From: Dioscorea cayenensis subsp. rotundata
Taxonomy: Eukaryota > Streptophyta > Magnoliopsida > Dioscoreales > Dioscoreaceae
NCBI RefSeq assembly: GCF_009730915.1
Contig: NC_052483.1
Span: 1,860,001 to 1,924,000, forward strand
DNA: 64,000 nt
Direction: 5' to 3'
Under the pieces are notes generated by a model. That model made no database searches, was not told the origin of the DNA, and was given only the letters and a program-made list of their open reading frames with translations. Shown piece after piece: positions 12,940 through 24,300 of this stretch. Within the stretch, counting starts at the first letter, position 1; each line of letters opens with the position of its first letter. Position numbers and translations under genes: made by a program.

Positions 12940-15584
12940 TCAGTCTTCGAGTGTGACGATTGTTGGTATCTGTCCATGATCAACAAAATCGATCTTGTTC
13001 AGTCTCACGCAGCACAAGACCTGCTCCGGCAGTTCCTCTTGTTTCTGTGCCTGCATTCAGAGATTTCGCAAAACAATGCCTCAAAAAATTAGGACTAAAA
13101 AACTAGTAAATGAGAAGATCAATGTTTCTTTTTCTTATATATTACTTGAATTGTTAGGCCAAGATCAATAGTTCCATTCTTCAAGCGTTCTCGAAATGAT
13201 TCTAGTCCCTTTCTTGATATGTAGCTGAAACGATGCACATCCAGATCGATCTCAAAGTAATTTGCACCCTGTAATCGATTCACCGAAGGTGACTCAGAAA
13301 GATTGACAGTAAATTATGCAACTTTATCTTTGAGAAAGTTGTAATTTTACCCGGTAAAAGTTGTGTTGAGGGCGAGAAAGAACAGGCTTTTCATTATAAA
13401 CATTTACAAGCTTCTTTTCTGCTGAACTTAAGTGAAGATCCTCTGGATTAACTATGCCACCGATGATTTTCAATCTTTCTCTATAAGGAATAGTACAGTC
13501 CATTGCAAAACCTTTTACCCTTTCACATTCATCGTTGATGAATCTCTGCAAAGGAAAATATAGTATCAGTAGTTAAGAAACATCGATCAGTTGAAAAGAA
13601 TCATGTAAAGAAACCGACCGTAATGCTATCAAGAAAATGAGCTGACACTTCATCTTCATAATTTTCAGAAATTTTGAAGTATAATACAAGACTCATTCCT
13701 TCCCCGTCGCTGTCACCAAGGAAGATGGCAGCAGGATAAGTAGGCAGCTGTCGAAAAGAATGATCAAGATGATGTGAAATTTCGCATATCCATCCAAATA
13801 TTTCGGAAGATGATATTATCACCAACTATAAAAGTATACCTGGATATTAACAATCAAGAGTGATGGAAATTTATCATGTGGTTTCACTGATGGAAGTTCA
13901 ATGTGTTGAGCTATGTGATTAATTTTTCTTGGGCACATAAATAAATCTACACCAATTGGATGATACGGGGTGTGATTCGGAGCGGAAATTTTCTTCTTAT
14001 CCCTGAGAAAAAGGTCACATGTATTCATATAAATGTGAGAAGATACGATTGTTCGCAAGTAACACAACTAATGATAAAAATTTCTGCAATTCATGCCTGA
14101 AATAGCTTTCGCCGCGAAGTTTAAAGTTCGAAGGTTCAAGACATGACCAGCATTCCCGCTGTTGGTTTCTCCCCGGGAGCACAAGGAATCAAAAGTCCTC
14201 CTTTGGGGCGATACAAGTATCTCTTTGAAGCACCTGTTTCATTTACAACTTTCATCAGAAATGATGTTTAAAAAGCATAGAACAAATTCAGCAGAAAAAG
14301 AAAACTTGACAAATTAAGGCCTCTGCAAACATAATCAAAAGACCATGATCAAACATAGAAGCATATTCTTGCTCATAAGTAGAGGCAAATATATATCTAG
14401 AGTTGTAGGACATCATGTTGGGAAAGAAGCATATAATGAACCATATTATATTTTCGGTCATCACATTAATGGATGAGATTATTATATTCTCCAGAAAAGC
14501 AACATAAATGTATTTTTCTATTAACAATTCATTGGGTAGCTTTGTGAAAGTCTCTGCTGACAAAACCATGATAAAATAAAAAGAAAGACTGATTATGCTT
14601 ATAGTATCATGCTTACAGAATTCTGTCGCTTCTGCACCATCATAGGACTTTCTCTTGTAAGAAAGTCTGATTACTGCCGATTTTCTTTTCTGACATGGAG
14701 GGCTAGCATTCGGGATTTGCTGCAGTTTGTCATTAAAACTAACACAAGGAACCAGACGATGAGACTTCTCTACTGAGTCCTGCTTATCGTCTTTAAAACC
14801 TTTAAAGCTGCCATATGACTCTATCAGCCGCTTTTTCTTGTTAGGCATTTCCGTAGTGTCGAGCCTACCTAATGGAAGCTCCTTATTTGGAACTTTATCC
14901 GTTTTAGCTCCGTCTCTTCTTATATACATATCAAGAGCCGAAGCTCTTGAAGGTCTATCACAAAGGTCATCAAACTTACACATAGCACCCACAAAGCGCG
15001 AAGCATTTTCATATTGTAGCATTTGAGCCCCAATTGTATTGCTGGTAACCGGAAAGCAATCTAAATGAACTCAGAAAGCATTAGTGATAGATTGATCATA
15101 AGCATTTGAGAATTGTTTTTTTTTAGATTTAGAGTTAAGAATCAGAATCTTACCTCCATGAACACTGCTGAAATCATCATCGGAATCAGACTCGAGAATG
15201 CTTAAAGAATCAAACCATGCTTCCTCATGGCATACACCTGCAAGTAAAAATTACATCTTGACAAATCGAAAAGAGAGCTCAAATGGAAGTAAGATTGGCT
15301 GAATTTGAGATCGACTCACCGTTGATGTCCTTTTGATGGTGCCACTGCATTTGAGTAAGGTGAAAAGTTAAATTGGAAACCTCAGATTTTCGAAGAGTTG
15401 TGCCGGCAGTCTCAACATGGAACTCACTCAAAGCAAAATCGGTTGTGCGATTTCCATTCTTTCCAGCCTTACCTTTCGGTGAACCAGGAATACTAGCAGA
15501 GATCTTACTGTGACATTGTCTGCTTCTTAGCCTCTTCCTAGATGATCTTGGCCTTCCATTTGATTTCGACACACAGGCGCCCAT
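12940..15584 (-). CDS. EDR2-like protein with C-terminal DUF1336 domain; one apparent +1 frameshift
   Basis: Nine exons in transcript order: 15320-15584, 15154-15237, 14617-15060, 14097-14233, 13840-14002, 13619-13747, 13351-13545, 13146-13268, 12940-13050. All splice phases agree and the product would be about 549 residues except for one extra base in exon 4. The start MGACVSKS is an N-myristoylation motif. [18 protein letters not shown] (exon 2) and the region from exon 4 on ([120 protein letters not shown]) are hallmark DUF1336 (EDR2 C-terminal) blocks. The frame shifts by +1 at about 14153-14154 (AA on the coding strand) between KPTAG and CWSCLEP. Intron 4 would start GCATGA, a GC donor. 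EDR2 relatives act in lipid-linked defence signalling; this shorter form has no PH or START domain in view. Confidence 0.88.
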
Positions 15585-16180
15585 GATGAAGTTTCAATTT
15601 TATAAAAGCTAATAACTATTTTGCATAGTATTTATACACAACTATAATCCCAAGACCAGGCAAAAAACTGTGACCTGTTCCATTTTGATAAATGATTTTC
15701 AATTAACAGCATGAGTAACATAGGACTATTCAAAACATTTTATTTTCATTTCCTTGAATTCCTTCAATTCAAACATGCACAATAAATTTTTTCTCTGTTG
15801 AACAGCATGATTTAATCAAATACAAAGATTGACATGAATTAGTATGTCCTCACCATCAGTAAAAACTTATCATGAAATTAATGATGACTCTGAACATAGC
15901 TGCATAATGTGATATCAAAGAAAACAAAGATAGCCTTTTTTTTTAGCTCAATAAAAAGCTGTTAGCTGTTTTGTTCTTCTTTTTGAAGGAGAGAAAGGAA
16001 AAATATGTATTTACATTTTTTCATTGGGTTTTCTATCTTATTATCTTCATTCAGTCAAACTCTTTTTGTTTCCCCTCAATCCAAATGCAAACCAGAGAGA
16101 GCATGGACATAGATATTAAATATTCACAGAAATTTCTGATGAAAAGAAAGAATGAATCAAATAAACTCCATAAAAAAAGC

Positions 16181-16420
16181 CAAGATGCAAACTTTACAAA
16201 TCAAAACAAAGAACCATCAACAAGAATGAGAGAGAATCAAAATAGAGCTTGAATCACACAAATCTCTGATATATATATATATAAAAATGTACAATCACAA
16301 AAAGAGCTCAAGATGCAACCTTTACAAATTAAAACAAACAAATATCATCAACAAGAAAGAAAGAATCCAAATAAAACATAAATCACATACATTCCTGATT
16401 ATAAACAACACATAAACACA
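16181..16420. repeat. Imperfect tandem duplication (about 130-bp unit)
   Basis: GATGCAAACTTTACAAATCA at 16181 recurs as GATGCAACCTTTACAAATTA near 16312. In both copies AACAAA, CATCAACAAGAA and an AATC-rich tail follow in the same order. A partial third start, GGTGCAAACTTTCCAAATCA, occurs near 16448. Confidence 0.6.
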
Positions 16421-16659
16421 CAAACACAAGGATTAAAAACACTCAAAGGTGCAAACTTTCCAAATCAAACAACTTGAGAATGGAATAAGAAGAACATAAA
16501 AACAAAGAAACAAAAAGAAGAAGGACAAACCAGAGAGTTGGATTGAGGAGAAACAACAACATCCAGCATTCTCCGGAGAAGAAGAACAAAAGAATGTAAA
16601 TGGGATGGGCCCTCTCCCTCGTCCCCTCGGCCCTCTTTGAAGCTCGGTCTTGGGGCTCC

Positions 16660-16792
16660 AATGGAGAAGAGGAGAGAGAGAGAGAGAAAGAGAGAAAGGA
16701 GAGAAGAGGCCTCCTCCATTGATTTATAGTAATATAGGTTGGGAGTGCTGCATTGGAAGAGAGACAGAGCCAGCGGGTTTGTGCCCACGTGG
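16660..16792 (-). promoter_or_regulatory. Candidate minus-strand promoter: G-box, TATA box and CT-rich initiator region
   Basis: On the minus strand a palindromic G-box CCACGTGG (16785-16792) is followed about 57 bp later by TATAAAT (16722-16728) and then a long CT-rich tract (about 16660-16710) typical of plant leaders. This is the arrangement of a bZIP/bHLH-responsive plant promoter. It could serve the EDR2-like gene 1.1 kb downstream through a leader, perhaps an intron-bearing one. A second TATAAATA close to that gene's ATG (about 15630) is a competing core promoter, so the assignment is uncertain. Confidence 0.35.
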
Positions 16793-18796
16793 ATGGCGAC
16801 CACTCTTTCTGTTTCTCTCTTTATATCCTTTTTTACGCAATTAATTGATATATATATATATCTTTATATATACTATAATATAACATAATTTATTTGTTTA
16901 TTTATTGACAAAAGCCACAAGTGCTATATGGTTGCAGATAGACATGAGGAAATTGATCGTTTAGGTGTGTGACCCTTAGCAGGGGACAAGAGGTTTAGCA
17001 GGGGACGAGAGATTTGAGCTACAAATATGTATTCATAATAGGTGATTTGTTATCACTAATATTTTCTAATGAGTCTTGAAATCCAGATTTTTGAATGTTT
17101 CATTTCACTTTTCTCATATGAGATGTTGAGTTATTAGACTTTTTTATATTTATATTTATATTTAGAAGAAAATAATATGAGATTTTAACCAAATTTTTTT
17201 AATATATCAAAATTTCACAATATTTTTAATTTTCAAAAAAATTGTTTTAAAATCTAGAATAAATTAAAATTATAAAATTACTTGTCATTATGCTCATATG
17301 TATTGGGGTTAATGCTCATATTATTTTTTTTTTTAACACATGAGGTGAGCACCATTATGCTAGTGTAAATTCCTTTCGATGCACTTTTCAATTTTCTCAC
17401 GGTATATTTTCGATTGGTGTGAGTGAGACTAGCTCATCTTTTTAGTAAAGGGTAATTTTAGTATTCTATTTAAATATCAAGAGTTGAATAAATTTAAAAA
17501 AATAAAAACTAAAAAAATAATATATATATATATATATATATGGTCTCCTTTCATTATTCCTTTATTCTATATTATGCTTTTTCTATTTGTGTGTGAGTTT
17601 TCATTGATTAAAGTTTGTACCAAGTTTTCACTTATATTTTTACAAATAATAATATACTCTACAAAAATCTTAAAAATAAATACTTGTAAGGATTTTCATT
17701 AAAGATAAATAAAGTGCTTAAATCACCCATATGGTTGCATGTATTTTTAGTAAACTAATTTTTTTTATTTTTTTTCTTGATTATTATTGATAAATCTCTT
17801 TGTATATCTTTGGTAATCCTTATTTTATGTTACATAATTTATTTTAATATAAAAAACCATGTAATATAAAGTCTCACGTTAAATACAAAGTGGCTATTGT
17901 GTAATATAAATATTTTTTTAAAATTTAAATATTCATCCATCGATCATCAATTTAGAAATTTTTAGATCTCATTTTAAATTGATATTGAGTATATTTTTTA
18001 TAAAAATTCGACATCGAAATTGATGAACATTTTCATAAAATTTTAGTGACAAACAAAGTTTTAATATGATCAACTTGGCTTAAACACCAAGGCTGTCTAC
18101 CTTAATTATTTATATGTCACTAATTATATATAAAATGAATCCTAAACTATTAATTATCTAATTAAATTAATTCTATGAAAATTCAAACTTAAAACTCATA
18201 TATTACAATTCGGTACACTAATGATGTGTGTATAAAAAGGAAGAATTGTTAGTTTTGTGTGCATGTTCATGTCTTTCCATGCACTTGTTATTGATTGTAT
18301 TGCAAAACAAAGCACAATAATGTTTGCATGTGACTTTTGGATTTGCCCAAAATTTGAGGGGATATATATATTGTACTTCAACAAAGTTAGAAAAGTCAAA
18401 AGACTAAAATGTTGATCAATTTTTTAAAGCATATAAAAAAACTTCATATTAGCACTTATAACCCCCTTAAAAAGCGTATTTACACATATAGCCCCACAAA
18501 CAACACATATTTACTTGTATAACTCAGAGGTAGAAAAACATTTAAACTATGTTAAATAGACAAATGGAGAAGAGAAAAAGATCGTCATGAGTTTGTATAT
18601 ATATATCCTAAAAATTTTAGAAGTCTGTGTTGGTGAAAACTGTTATCAAAGATACTTTAGATATTTTCTACGCTTTAGTAAATTGTTAACTATCATTGAG
18701 CTTGTATGTCATTGCAGGTTTCAATGTCTTTCTAAACTTAGTATACACATAACAATTACTTTTACAGGATATAATAATTATGGGTTTTTGTGAAAA

Positions 18797-19101
18797 TATA
18801 TACATGCAAAAATTTATATATATATATATATATATATATAAGTATCCCACGCTTCCAATAATGCAATAGATGGTGTCTTTCGTGTGATGATACATTTAGT
18901 ATTCATAAAATTTTAATATATATGTGTGTGCGTGATGATACATTTGTAGCTGTTGTAGACACAATTATGAGATTTTCTTTGGTATATACATGCAAATATA
19001 TATATATATATATATTAGAAAGTATCCTATGCTTGCAATTCAAATAATACAAATTATACAATAGATGGTGTCTCTAACATGATACATTTAGTATTTATAA
19101 A
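18797..19101. repeat. Duplicated block carrying (TA)n, copies about 187 bp apart
   Basis: Both copies run ATATACATGCAAA, then (TA)n, then AGTATCC(C/T)A(C/T)GCTT(C/G)CAAT, then AATAGATGGTGTCT, then GATACATTTAGTATT. Copy one is at about 18797-18917 and copy two at about 18984-19101. The second copy has a short insertion. It looks like a local duplication in non-coding DNA. Confidence 0.65.
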
Positions 19102-21390
19102 AATTTTTAATAAAATTCCTAAAATAGCTCATCTAAATTTTACCAAAAATATTAAAATTAATGTGTCCTCCCTCCTATTCACATGACCACAATAACATAA
19201 TCTCTTAGACCAAGAAATTTAGCTAATTTCAAAATTTAATAAACCATTTACTAACATAGATTACCATTGATGCTACAACCACTTTATTTAATTTCTTGTA
19301 ACTTTAACTCAAACAAGTTGAAAGTAGAGGTAGTATAAATAAAGATGAATTTATATTAAAAAAAAACTATAAATAACTTTTTGATAACATAATGGACAAA
19401 TAAAAACAAACATCGAGTTGTTGTTACATAATTATGTTTGTATCGAGCAGTATTATGAATGAAATTTTCATATATATATATATATATATTATCTAAACAT
19501 CATCACAAATTCATAAATATTCACCAATAACTTTTTGATATATTAGCACTTGGGTCCTTTGCGCACAGGTGATGTCACATTTCGGCTCCCAATTGTAATA
19601 AAGTGAGGATACATGGTATAATTAAAAAAACCTACGTACGTCCTTAACATGATTTGTCCATTTTATCAAAATGAATAAATAAATCAATCACTGACATCAA
19701 ATCTGAATCTGTATTAAAAATGATACATTAATAAACTAAAAGAGTAGATATTCGACAAAAATAATTGATAATAAATACAAAAAACAAATGATTAAAATTT
19801 ATAAATTGAAAATTATCTTTTTAAAAGTGAAGAAAAACTATAGCCTCTCATTTTAGCCAACTTCCACAAATGGACTCCAATGATATAGGGTCTATCAAAC
19901 TTTTATAAAAGTAAAGAGGATCCAATGAACTAAACCAATTAAAGCTCTCTTTTGTGGTCATGTTGCATTGAGTTAGACCCAACCATGATTCATGGGTTTT
20001 GTCTCTCAAAGTAGGGCTAAAACTAGCATGCAATGGGACCATTCTTTGGCTCTTCTCTTTGTTTCCATTGAGTTAATTTCTCCATGAATCATGCTCATCA
20101 TGTCCTTTCATTATCTATTTATTTTTTATTTTTTAATACAATTTTATGATAAAAATAAAAATTATATTTTTTAAGCTTTATAAATGAGATATATCACAGT
20201 GTTTAAGATACATAAGACCTTAGAAAGACACAAATATTATTATTAAAATTAAGAATAAACCAATATGAATTTTTAGTAATTTATTGATTTGTTACAAGAA
20301 AGGTTGCAAACAAAGCTCATAATTTTAATTCATAAAAACAAATTTTGGAAAAAACAAGAGTGAAATAATTTGAGGAAAAGGGAGGGGGTGATATGTAATT
20401 TCAGCATTCTCCGGATTCTTGTGTCGAGCCTTGTTTTGCTGCCACGTGTTGTTTCTTCAGCTCTTTGCATGAAAATGGATTACGGGAAACGGGGAAGGGA
20501 AACGGGGAGAGCGGGAAACGAAACTTTTTTTTGCAATTACCACCTTGAGATTTATATGAATTATCTCTTTTCTAAATTTTTCATATTTTATTATTTGATA
20601 TACATGCAAAACTTAGTTTAGGTGGTTTATTATTAAAAAATTCAGTAATTTAATTTTTTTAATTAAAAATTGGTTGTTCACCTTGGTTATAATTTTTATA
20701 TGTAAAAAGTGAAAAATTAATCAATGTTATCATAATAGGAATTTATAAATTAAAAATAAAAAATCAAAATTATGGTTAAGTTATGCTTATTAAAAAAATA
20801 CTGTTATTGCATTTTAATATATGAATTAATCAAATTAACTAGAAAAAAATTTGCTTTTAAAATAAGATCAATTTTGATATTTTTTTTAAATTTTGTAAAT
20901 TTTATGATAAAGAAAAGGATAAATTATCACTAAATTAAAATAACAGTCCAAATTTTATCTTTTAATATGCCATTTTTAAAATCATTTTAAAATAATAAAT
21001 ACAAACTTATATAATCCTGTTTCTTAATCTCAATGTGTTGAAATGAAATTTAATAAAGTTTGAGGGGGTTTTGAGGAAAATTTGCTGTACGGACCACCGA
21101 CGAAAGTGAAACGCGTTTCCCGAACGTAACCGTTTGGTGTTCGAAGCCTCTCAATAATAATATCCAAACTCAAAAACAATATGAAAATTTAAAAAATAAT
21201 AATAATAAAAAAGTGATTTTTTTTTTCCACACTCGATCTCTTCCCGCGAACGCGATCGAGCTCCATCGTCTTCGATTTCTCTACAGCGATACTAGCGATC
21301 TTCGTTTGTTGGCACTTTGATCGAGTTCTTCATTGAAAAAGGAGTGGTTTTGGGTTTGGATCGAAGCGGCGGAGTGAGCGGCGCTGGAGG

Positions 21391-24300
21391 ATGGCGCTGT
21401 TTAGGAGGTTGTTCTATCGCAAGCCTCCAGATCGACTTCTCGAGATCTCTGAGAGGGTTTATGGTATTAATGCTTGCTTATTGGCTTTGTTTTCTTGCTT
21501 AGATCTTTCAATTTGGTGGTTTTTTGGTATAATTTGGTCTAATCGCTGTTATTGTTGTTAATGGAGTTTGGTTGGTTTTTTAGGGGTTTTGTTTGCTTTT
21601 GATTGATGATTTTCCGATGAAATGCAGGTTTTTAGGGATGTTTAGTTGGGGGAATGAGTGGGTTTGCAAATTTGGGTGGGTTTGGAAGCATTACCTTGCC
21701 AGTTTGCTGAAAAAACACTACTTTGAGTTCATGTTTGATGCTGTTATGCTGGTTTTTGTTGTTTGTGCTTTGAATTAGTGCCATTTTCTTTTGATTTGGA
21801 AAGCAAAGTTGGTTGTACTGTTACTGGGTTTCAGAACAACTTGTTCATTTGTTGCTAAATTTCTTGTGATGGATTTGTGGTTGTAGTGTTTGACTGTTGC
21901 TTTTCAACTGAGATTTTGGAGGAGAATAAGTACAAGGACTACATACGAGGCATTGCCAACCAGCTTCATGACTACTTCCCGGATGCCTCATTCATGGTGT
22001 CCAACTTTCGGGAGGGGGAACAGAGAAGTAGAGTCTTTGACATTCTGTCTGAGTACGACATGACGGTCATGGACTATCCTTGTGAATATGAGAGATGCCC
22101 ATTGTTGCCATTGCAGATGATACATCACTTCCTTCGCTCAAGTGTGAGCTGGCTTTCCATGGAAGGGCAACATAATGTGCTGCTCATGCATTGTGAAAGG
22201 GGAGGATGGCCTGTGCTGGCTTTCATGCTTTCAGGGCTGTTGCTTTACCACAAACTTTATACTGGAGAACAGAAGACTCTGGAGATGGTATATAGACAAG
22301 CTCCAAAGGAGCTCCTCCATTTATGTTCTCCACTGAACCCACAACCTTCTCACATGAGATATCTCCGATACATATCAAGACGGGGCTTGGAATTGCCTCC
22401 ACAAGACAAACCTTTCACCTTGGAATGCATGATTCTTAAAGTGGTTCCTGATTTTGATGGGGAAGGAGGTTGCAGACCTATAGTTCGTATTTACGGTACT
22501 GATCCTTTGACCTCTGCTGGTAGAAGCTCGAAGATCTTGTTCTCATCTTTAAAGACCAAGAGACATGTCCAGTGTCATGGCCAGGTAACGCTTTATTTTG
22601 GATATTAAGTGATACAACTCTCTTTGAACTCAAGGAATATCTATTATAATCCTGAACTGATTTCTGATTGCAGGCAGAGAGTGAACCAATAAAAATACAT
22701 GTTCATTGTCATATCCAAGGGGATGTGGTTATTGAGTGTGTACATATTGATGAGGATCTGGGCCAGGAAAGGATGATGTTTCGGGTAATGTTCAACACTG
22801 CATTCATTCAATCTAATGTTTTGCTGTTGAGTCGTGAGGACGTTGATGTGGTGTGGGATGCTAACGACCGGTTCTTAAAGGAATTCAAAGCAGAGGTAAC
22901 TGCCTGTTTTGCTTATTTCGGATTTGGAGTGCCTGTTTCTGAAATTATATTAGTGTGATAGCATTTTCATGCCTGAATCAGATGCACTTTCAAGATTTTG
23001 ATGCTGGAGAATCTGATACCACCATGGAAGCAGCCATAGATGAGGATGGGACGGAAGTTGCTTCTACAGAAGAATTTTTTGAGGCAGAAGATATATTGAG
23101 CCATGCTGATTGGCAGGATATCAAGAGGGACTCTGATATTGAAGTAATTGAAATAAAAACTGCACTAGAAGATCAAAATTCCAATTTAAAAATCTCTTCT
23201 CTAGTTGAAAGGCAATTAGAGAGCCTTTTGCCACACAACTTAATTGCTGTGCATGAGGCAAGTGGTGGTCTTGAAACTGGACCTCTCACAGAATATACAG
23301 ATTATAAAGTGGATAATGATCATTCCAGGCAGGAGAAAGATATATTTGTTGAAAAAACATTCAGTTTGGCTGATAGGACCACAGTTGAAGAGACTAACAC
23401 ATCGAATGCTAGCAACTTTAAACAGGACAGTGAAGAAGGTTCTATTAATCTAGTTGTGGATGAGAAGAGTATGATAAAAGACAACACTCTTACTGAAAAG
23501 TTGTTTACCTCATATGATAATGATATGATTTCGTTTGATGGGAAGAGCATATCACAGACTAACAAGAAAGACACCGAAGAGTTTTCAACTCTATCTGTTG
23601 ATGGAAAGAGTATGTTCTATTCCAAGCTTGATGCACAGGAAGTGGCTGGCAGAAAGAAACCTATCCTGAAAGACAGCAGTTATAGGTCAGATACACCTGA
23701 TGTGGCAGATGAATCGAGGTCTATATCAGGATTCATCTATCACCACAGGGATGTGGGCAATGTTAAGGCGGACAATAAGGCGGGTTCTAGTATCTCAGGA
23801 ACTTCAACTATGGTAGTTCAAGAGGAGGGCCTATTACATAATATGATTTGCAGCCATGATGTAAAAGATGTCAAGGATAAGGCAGTCATTTTGGATGAGA
23901 CAACAATTTTGATTGATGAGAGAAGTGTCATAGGAATAAACAATCACACCTTGGATGTTAAATGTATTATTACGCAAGCAGGTGAAGAGAAAAATGGATT
24001 GGAAAAGAGTAACTTCAAACAAGATGAGAATAGTTTAATATCTGAAAAGTCATTTGCTTTGGATCATAAGAGAAACAAGTCAGAAGTTCCTGCAAGAATA
24101 GAAGGTTTCACAAGATTTGGAAACAAGAATTCCAAGCAAGATATAGTGAAGATTGACACAGAGAAGGAATCTAGTTTAGATGACAATATTCACAAGTCTG
24201 TGGCCTCTAATGTGGCAAATGAAGTCAGGCCTAAATCAGAAATTCCTAATGGGAACAAGGATGCAGATAATGGCAGTGGAACCAAACTTAGGGCTGGGTC

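Larger units (their letters stand above)
15585..21390. other. Intergenic region between the divergent EDR2-like and formin genes
   Basis: AT-rich DNA with many (TA)n tracts (near 16270, 17520, 18820, 19000 and 19470). Two duplicated blocks and one candidate promoter are listed separately. The last 150 bp before 21391 turn GC-rich and contain CpG-rich leader-like sequence for the formin. Open frames are short and unrecognisable. Confidence 0.55.

Noticed and set aside
14097-14233. Explaining the EDR2-like frame change by a mini-intron
   Set aside because: No GT or GC donor and AG acceptor of usable length fit between the two conserved blocks, which are only a few codons apart.
16443-16803. 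Minus-strand frames rich in Ser/Leu/Phe near 16.6 kb
   Set aside because: They come from a CT-rich leader or promoter tract; no homology and no conserved motif.
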